In this document: piece after piece, positions 19,027 through 22,151 of the stretch | Numbering within the stretch: position 1 is the stretch's first letter | Layout: each line of letters begins with the position of its first letter | Assembly (NCBI GenBank): GCA_965644295.1 | Contig: CBFFRP010000347.1 | Coordinates: forward strand, 1 to 22,151 | Direction of reading: 5' to 3' | DNA length: 22,151 nucleotides | From: Paraphysomonas bandaiensis | Lineage: Eukaryota; Chrysophyceae | Made by a program: the position numbers and the translations under genes | Notes under the pieces: model-generated | What the model saw: only the letters and a program-made list of their open reading frames with translations | What the model was told of the DNA's origin: nothing | The model's database searches: none

Positions 19027-19482
19027 GTGCTCGGCGGTGTATCTTTCAATGTCCGCAGCTCGATGCCCGATCGGTTTGCTAGAGGTTGTTCTCCGCAAAT
19101 TGATTACACGCATCACTACCCACCGACTTCTTCAAATATGGGAAGAAGACGACGCTGTCCTCCACCCGGCGCAACATGGCTACAGGTGGAGACATGGCAC
19201 AGACACACTGCAATCCTCAGAGTCCTAGCGGCTACAGAACTCGCCAAACTCACCGGACACGCGAAAATATGCACTTTTTGGGACTTCCAAAAAGCTTTCT
19301 TCGACTCCATTGCACCTAACCTACTCAAACTCGCGTGGGCGAGGCTTGGGGTTCCAGAAGACACGATCAAATGGCTCAGCGAACTAGACTGCGAGGGGCG
19401 CACCTACATCTGGACACCACACATGGCTGACCACATCGATCCCAAAACCCTAGAGGAATTAAGTCAATCCGACGGTTCCTTC
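19027..19482 (+). pseudogene. LINE-type RT, copy B, cut by LTR insertion
   Basis: The first 456 bp of the LINE fragment are present, including the CPIGLLEV and FWDFQKAFFDSI regions and the same early frameshift. The element is interrupted before the YADD catalytic box, at the codon after the SDGSF stretch. From 19483 the reading frame runs into LTR sequence and ends at 19596. The missing part is expected to lie beyond the inserted Ty3/gypsy element. Confidence 0.85.
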
Positions 19483-19869
19483 TGTAATCTTTCTGATGAG
19501 AAAGACCGTGTTTACAACGTTTTATATGAATTTAAAGTGCTTCCCAAACCGAGAATACACTGTCCAGAACACCAAACCGGTGAAACTGCCTCCTAACACA
19601 AGCAAACCGCGAGTATAGAATGAATTAAATTACGTTAAAACGTGTAAAGAAAAAGTGAAATCATACAACACTCTATCTTGCTGTGAATCATCTACAGTTT
19701 ACAGTATCATACTTGTACATATACGGGACTTATATCCCTTCAAGAATACAGTAACCGCAATGTATACTAAATAAACTGAAAATGAAAGTACAACAGCATG
19801 CTACCTAGAGTACCGCAGTATAACACCGTATAACTCCACGTATAACAGTAACTACAGGTATGCGTGACA
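19483..19869 (-). repeat. Ty3/gypsy 3' LTR
   Basis: This is a 387-bp segment with canonical termini: on the minus strand it begins TGTCACGC and ends GATTACA (TGT…ACA). The start directly follows GGGG-TAG after a polypurine tract, and the end abuts the LINE sequence of copy B. Three GTATAAC repeats lie close to the LTR start at 19818, 19828 and 19840 (plus-strand reading). A target-site duplication, probably ccttc (19478-19482), should be repeated at the far end of the element outside the window. Confidence 0.75.
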
Positions 19870-19872
19870 CTA

Positions 19873-19886
19873 CCCCTTCTCCCTCC
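19873..19886 (-). other. Ty3/gypsy polypurine tract
   Basis: The minus-strand sequence GGAGGGAGAAGGGG lies 3 bp before the LTR start. This is the expected position and composition of the plus-strand primer. Confidence 0.75.
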
Positions 19887-20124
19887 AGCTAGAGAAAAGA
19901 AATAGGAATACATATCTGGGATAGATAGAAGTAACACTTGTATCAGCCAATATAGCGTCATTCCAAGCATTAGCAAATAAATATCCAATTCATGAAATAA
20001 AAGTAATAAACATACGTAGAGCAATATTATATAATAATAAGTATGAATAATAGTATGAATGTTATAATATATATATGTGATATAATCATGAAATAAATAT
20101 TAAATAAATAAAAGTAATCAACAA
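19887..20124 (-). other. Non-coding 3' region of the Ty3/gypsy element
   Basis: This very AT-rich stretch between the pol stop codon (20125-20127) and the polypurine tract has runs of ATAATA and ATATAT. No open frame of note was seen. Confidence 0.6.
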
Positions 20125-21460
20125 TTAGAGAAGAATAGTAGGATATTGTTGGCAGAATGCAGCATCCACCAATACCTTAGTAGAAGGATCAAATTCCGTG
20201 ACTCGACCATAGCAGTGAACGTCATAGGCACTCCATTCATATGTAGATTGAAACAAAGGGCAATAGAGGTCTATACGTAACTGGCGACGGCCAACCCACC
20301 GCACATAAGAACATTCGACAACATACATCGTTGTATAACAATTCGGCAGATTAAGTTCATCATAGAAATCTGAACCCCATGCACGCAAATCTACATAAAT
20401 TGTTTGACCAGGTGACACCCCTTCGATAGGTATACGTTTCAAACGTGCACGTTCAGATTTTGCCATAGCAGCAGAAAACAACAGAGGGAACAATTGAGGT
20501 TTCTGCTCACAGAACGACTGAAATTGCGAGGTGGAAGCAATATCCTGTGACCATGGAAGCCATAATAACGAACCATCCTCAAACTGAACTTGGAATTCCA
20601 TTCGAGAACGAACCTCCGGATCTCCTCGGTATGCAATCACAGCAACCACAGTATACTGGTTAAAATCAATTTGCGCAACACGATATGCCTGCTCAGGCGT
20701 ACCAAAGAACGGTTTGAGCCATGACATGTGCTACACAACTTCAAAACGCATCACAACATGCATGCATGTGACATCAGCCTTATACGTGGATACCACTTCG
20801 TAAGGACCTTTGAAACGAGGGTATAATTTATTGGGCTTGTGCTGAGTTGGATCCAGCCGCAACAAAACTAAATCACCAGGCTGATATTCGTTCAAAGTAT
20901 GTGCAGGCGTGGCAGACTTGCGCTTGTCTTGGATCTTGCGCTGAACATCCATGGCAACCGCTCGAATCTTCTGTAAGTTCTCATTCAAAATAGACACATA
21001 ACCCGCAGCAGAAGATTCATCCATAGTCAGTTCACCCAAACGAAAATATGGAATATCAACGGTACCAAACACATATTGAAAAGGAGAGAGTCCAGTCTCA
21101 CTACTGACTTCATCATTCAAAATGAACTGAATCAACATGTAACACTCAATGTCCCCCCATGAATCTTGCAACCTCTCATCGTGGACTAAACCCTGTAGAA
21201 ATCACAACAGCTCTCGATGAGATCGCTCGACCATATTAGACTCATGACGATTAGTTAATGACACTCGAAATCGAACTTCAAACCACTTCAATAGAAACTC
21301 CTCATAGAACCCAGCACTCACGAAGACCAATAATAGCAGTAGATTCAAAAACTAATCCCATCCACACAATAGCAAGATAAGCCCTCGGATAACGCCTTAA
21401 CATCAATCTCTGTAGTTCCAGTCGGGAAAAACTTAACATGACAAATTGCATCCTCGCATC
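20125..21460 (-). pseudogene. Ty3/gypsy pol: integrase core to C-terminal chromo-like and extra domain
   Basis: Read on the minus strand, an integrase catalytic-core fragment is visible at about 21460-21345 (CHVKFFPTGTTEIDVKALSE). After a frameshift it continues through NMVERSHREL near 21220. An in-frame TGA at 21204-21202 precedes an open stretch from 21201 to 20734 containing LSPFQYVFG and then PGDLVLLRLDP and FKGPYEVV, the integrase C-terminal beta-barrel. An in-frame TAG at 20733-20731 interrupts just before MSWLKPF, and the frame then runs open to 20125. This last part contains a chromo/SH3-like region (residues EFQVQFEDGSLLWLPWSQDI) and about 110 further residues of unknown type. The Asp expected in the usual SD-x-G motif of the core appears replaced by Ala. 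With two stops and at least one frameshift, this copy is unlikely to be active. Confidence 0.8.
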
Positions 21461-22151
21461 AACTACAGAATTCACTTGTAGTTAAATAGAATACCACAGT
21501 GAAATTAAAAGATACTGAATTCTCAAATGCTCATAAGATTTTGGATTAACCTTTGCCTTATATATCCAATATAACCAAATGAGAATTACGTAGAGCCACT
21601 AATGGTCATGTAAATAGATTCCGCACTCAATGACATTAACCACAAGTATTTGATCATCATAAACTTCACGCAATTCAATTGTAGGAAATACGCTTCAACT
21701 CAAACACTTGTTCATTTCACCCGCCATTAGACACAATTGAATTTCCGTGAATACAAGTCCGAAGTGAATCAGAGAGACACTAACCTTAGGACTGAATAAC
21801 ACTCCACCAAATACTCGCAACAGCCAAGTTGAGCAAGTCTTAGCTTAAACCTTGTTGTACCCAGACATACTACAACAACGTTGTAAAACTCTTATTTCAT
21901 TCATCATAAACAATAGAAGCGAGTTCACAAAGAAACTTAATTAATCCACTATTCCGAATTTGAATCCATAATATTAACTCAAATCTCTCGTACCACCCTT
22001 TTGCAAGAAGAGACACACACAACTGGAAACCGTAAGTGTCTTACAACCCATTTTGACAACTGAATCTGAAAGTAATCAACCACCATCATCCATGTATTTG
22101 TGCACCAAACTCTACTTTGACATATCTTATTTTGTACAATAATTGTAATTC
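21461..22151. other. Unassigned sequence upstream of the integrase remnant
   Basis: By position this should be internal Ty3/gypsy sequence (integrase N-terminus, RNase H, RT), but I could not recognise an RT or RNase H motif in any frame. It is AT-rich with frequent stops. It may be heavily decayed, or a different sequence inserted in the element. Confidence 0.4.

Larger units (their letters stand above)
15167..19482. repeat. Tandem repeat II, copy B (interrupted by an LTR at 19483)
   Basis: This block matches 9218-13533 along its length. The left junction joins LINE sequence (…gtcatc) to FHA-exon sequence (ataatacg…). At the right end, similarity stops at 19482 exactly where a Ty3/gypsy LTR begins. 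The remaining 1633 bp of the unit are predicted beyond the window, on the far side of the inserted element. Confidence 0.95.
19483..22151 (-). mobile_element. Ty3/gypsy LTR retrotransposon, 3' part, extends past the window
   Basis: The element is minus-strand, so its 3' end lies at the low coordinate. The order from 3' to 5' is LTR (19483-19869), polypurine tract (19873-19886), 3' non-coding part, C-terminal pol with chromo-like segment, degenerate integrase, and unassigned upstream sequence to the window end. Its left edge coincides to the base with the point where repeat copies A and B diverge, which marks an insertion into copy B. The 5' LTR, gag, protease and RT are not in the window. Confidence 0.8.

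Noticed and set aside
15167-19482. Copy B read as an independent retrotransposition or dispersed insertion of the oxygenase locus
   Set aside because: The copy includes intergenic DNA, promoter, LTR and antisense elements in the same order and directly follows the first unit. Tandem segmental duplication plus a later LTR insertion is simpler.
1-22151. tRNA, rRNA, CRISPR arrays, riboswitches or bacterial operon features
   Set aside because: None was recognised on either strand. The window has eukaryotic introns and retroelements, and its direct repeats are segmental duplications.

Overview
This window is nuclear DNA of a eukaryote, most likely a unicellular one. Two multi-exon genes with short GT-AG introns (44 to 168 nt) can be reconstructed, and remnants of three kinds of retroelement are present (Ty1/copia, a LINE-type element and Ty3/gypsy). 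The cellular genes are an RWDD2-type protein, a WDR70-type WD40 protein, an MFS transporter and a 2-oxoglutarate/Fe(II) oxygenase. An opisthokont protist such as an ichthyosporean would fit, but the sequence alone does not settle the lineage. There are no bacterial operons, CRISPR arrays, rRNA genes or tRNA genes that I can see.

Layout. (1) Positions 1-4125 are two apparently identical direct copies of about 2.06 kb. Each holds a five-exon minus-strand RWDD2-type gene and an upstream region with a plus-facing TATA box. (2) 4219-5619 is an intronless MFS transporter reading away from the second copy. (3) 6425-9578 (minus) is an eight-exon gene whose exons splice in frame into a 776-residue protein: an N-terminal FHA domain, an acidic linker, then a complete WDR70-like WD40 protein. 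(4) 9579-9989 is a divergent promoter region, followed on the plus strand by an intronless 2OG/Fe(II) oxygenase with a signal peptide (9990-11084). (5) 11684-13077 is a minus-strand Ty1/copia remnant with a 3' LTR and polypurine tract. A 5'-truncated, frameshifted LINE-type RT/RNase H element (13078-15166, plus) abuts it.

(6) The block from the FHA exon to the LINE (9218-15166, 5949 bp) is followed directly by a second copy starting at 15167. That copy matches for 4316 bp and stops at 19482. The loss of similarity at 19483 is the exact edge of a newly recognised 387-bp LTR (19483-19869) of a minus-strand Ty3/gypsy element whose pol fills much of the rest of the window. The second copy therefore looks cut by a nested insertion and not simply short. 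The order of events reads: copia insertion, LINE insertion or joining, 5.9-kb tandem duplication, Ty3/gypsy insertion.

Consequences. The 5.9-kb duplication gives a second complete oxygenase gene with its own promoter. It also leaves a truncated FHA exon that meets a stop codon exactly at the junction, so a stand-alone 120-residue FHA protein could be made. The most interesting items are the FHA-WDR70 fusion, the stand-alone FHA made by the junction, the secreted duplicated oxygenase, and the nested retroelement chronology. The main caveat is that two perfect tandem duplications in one 22-kb window could also come from misassembly.
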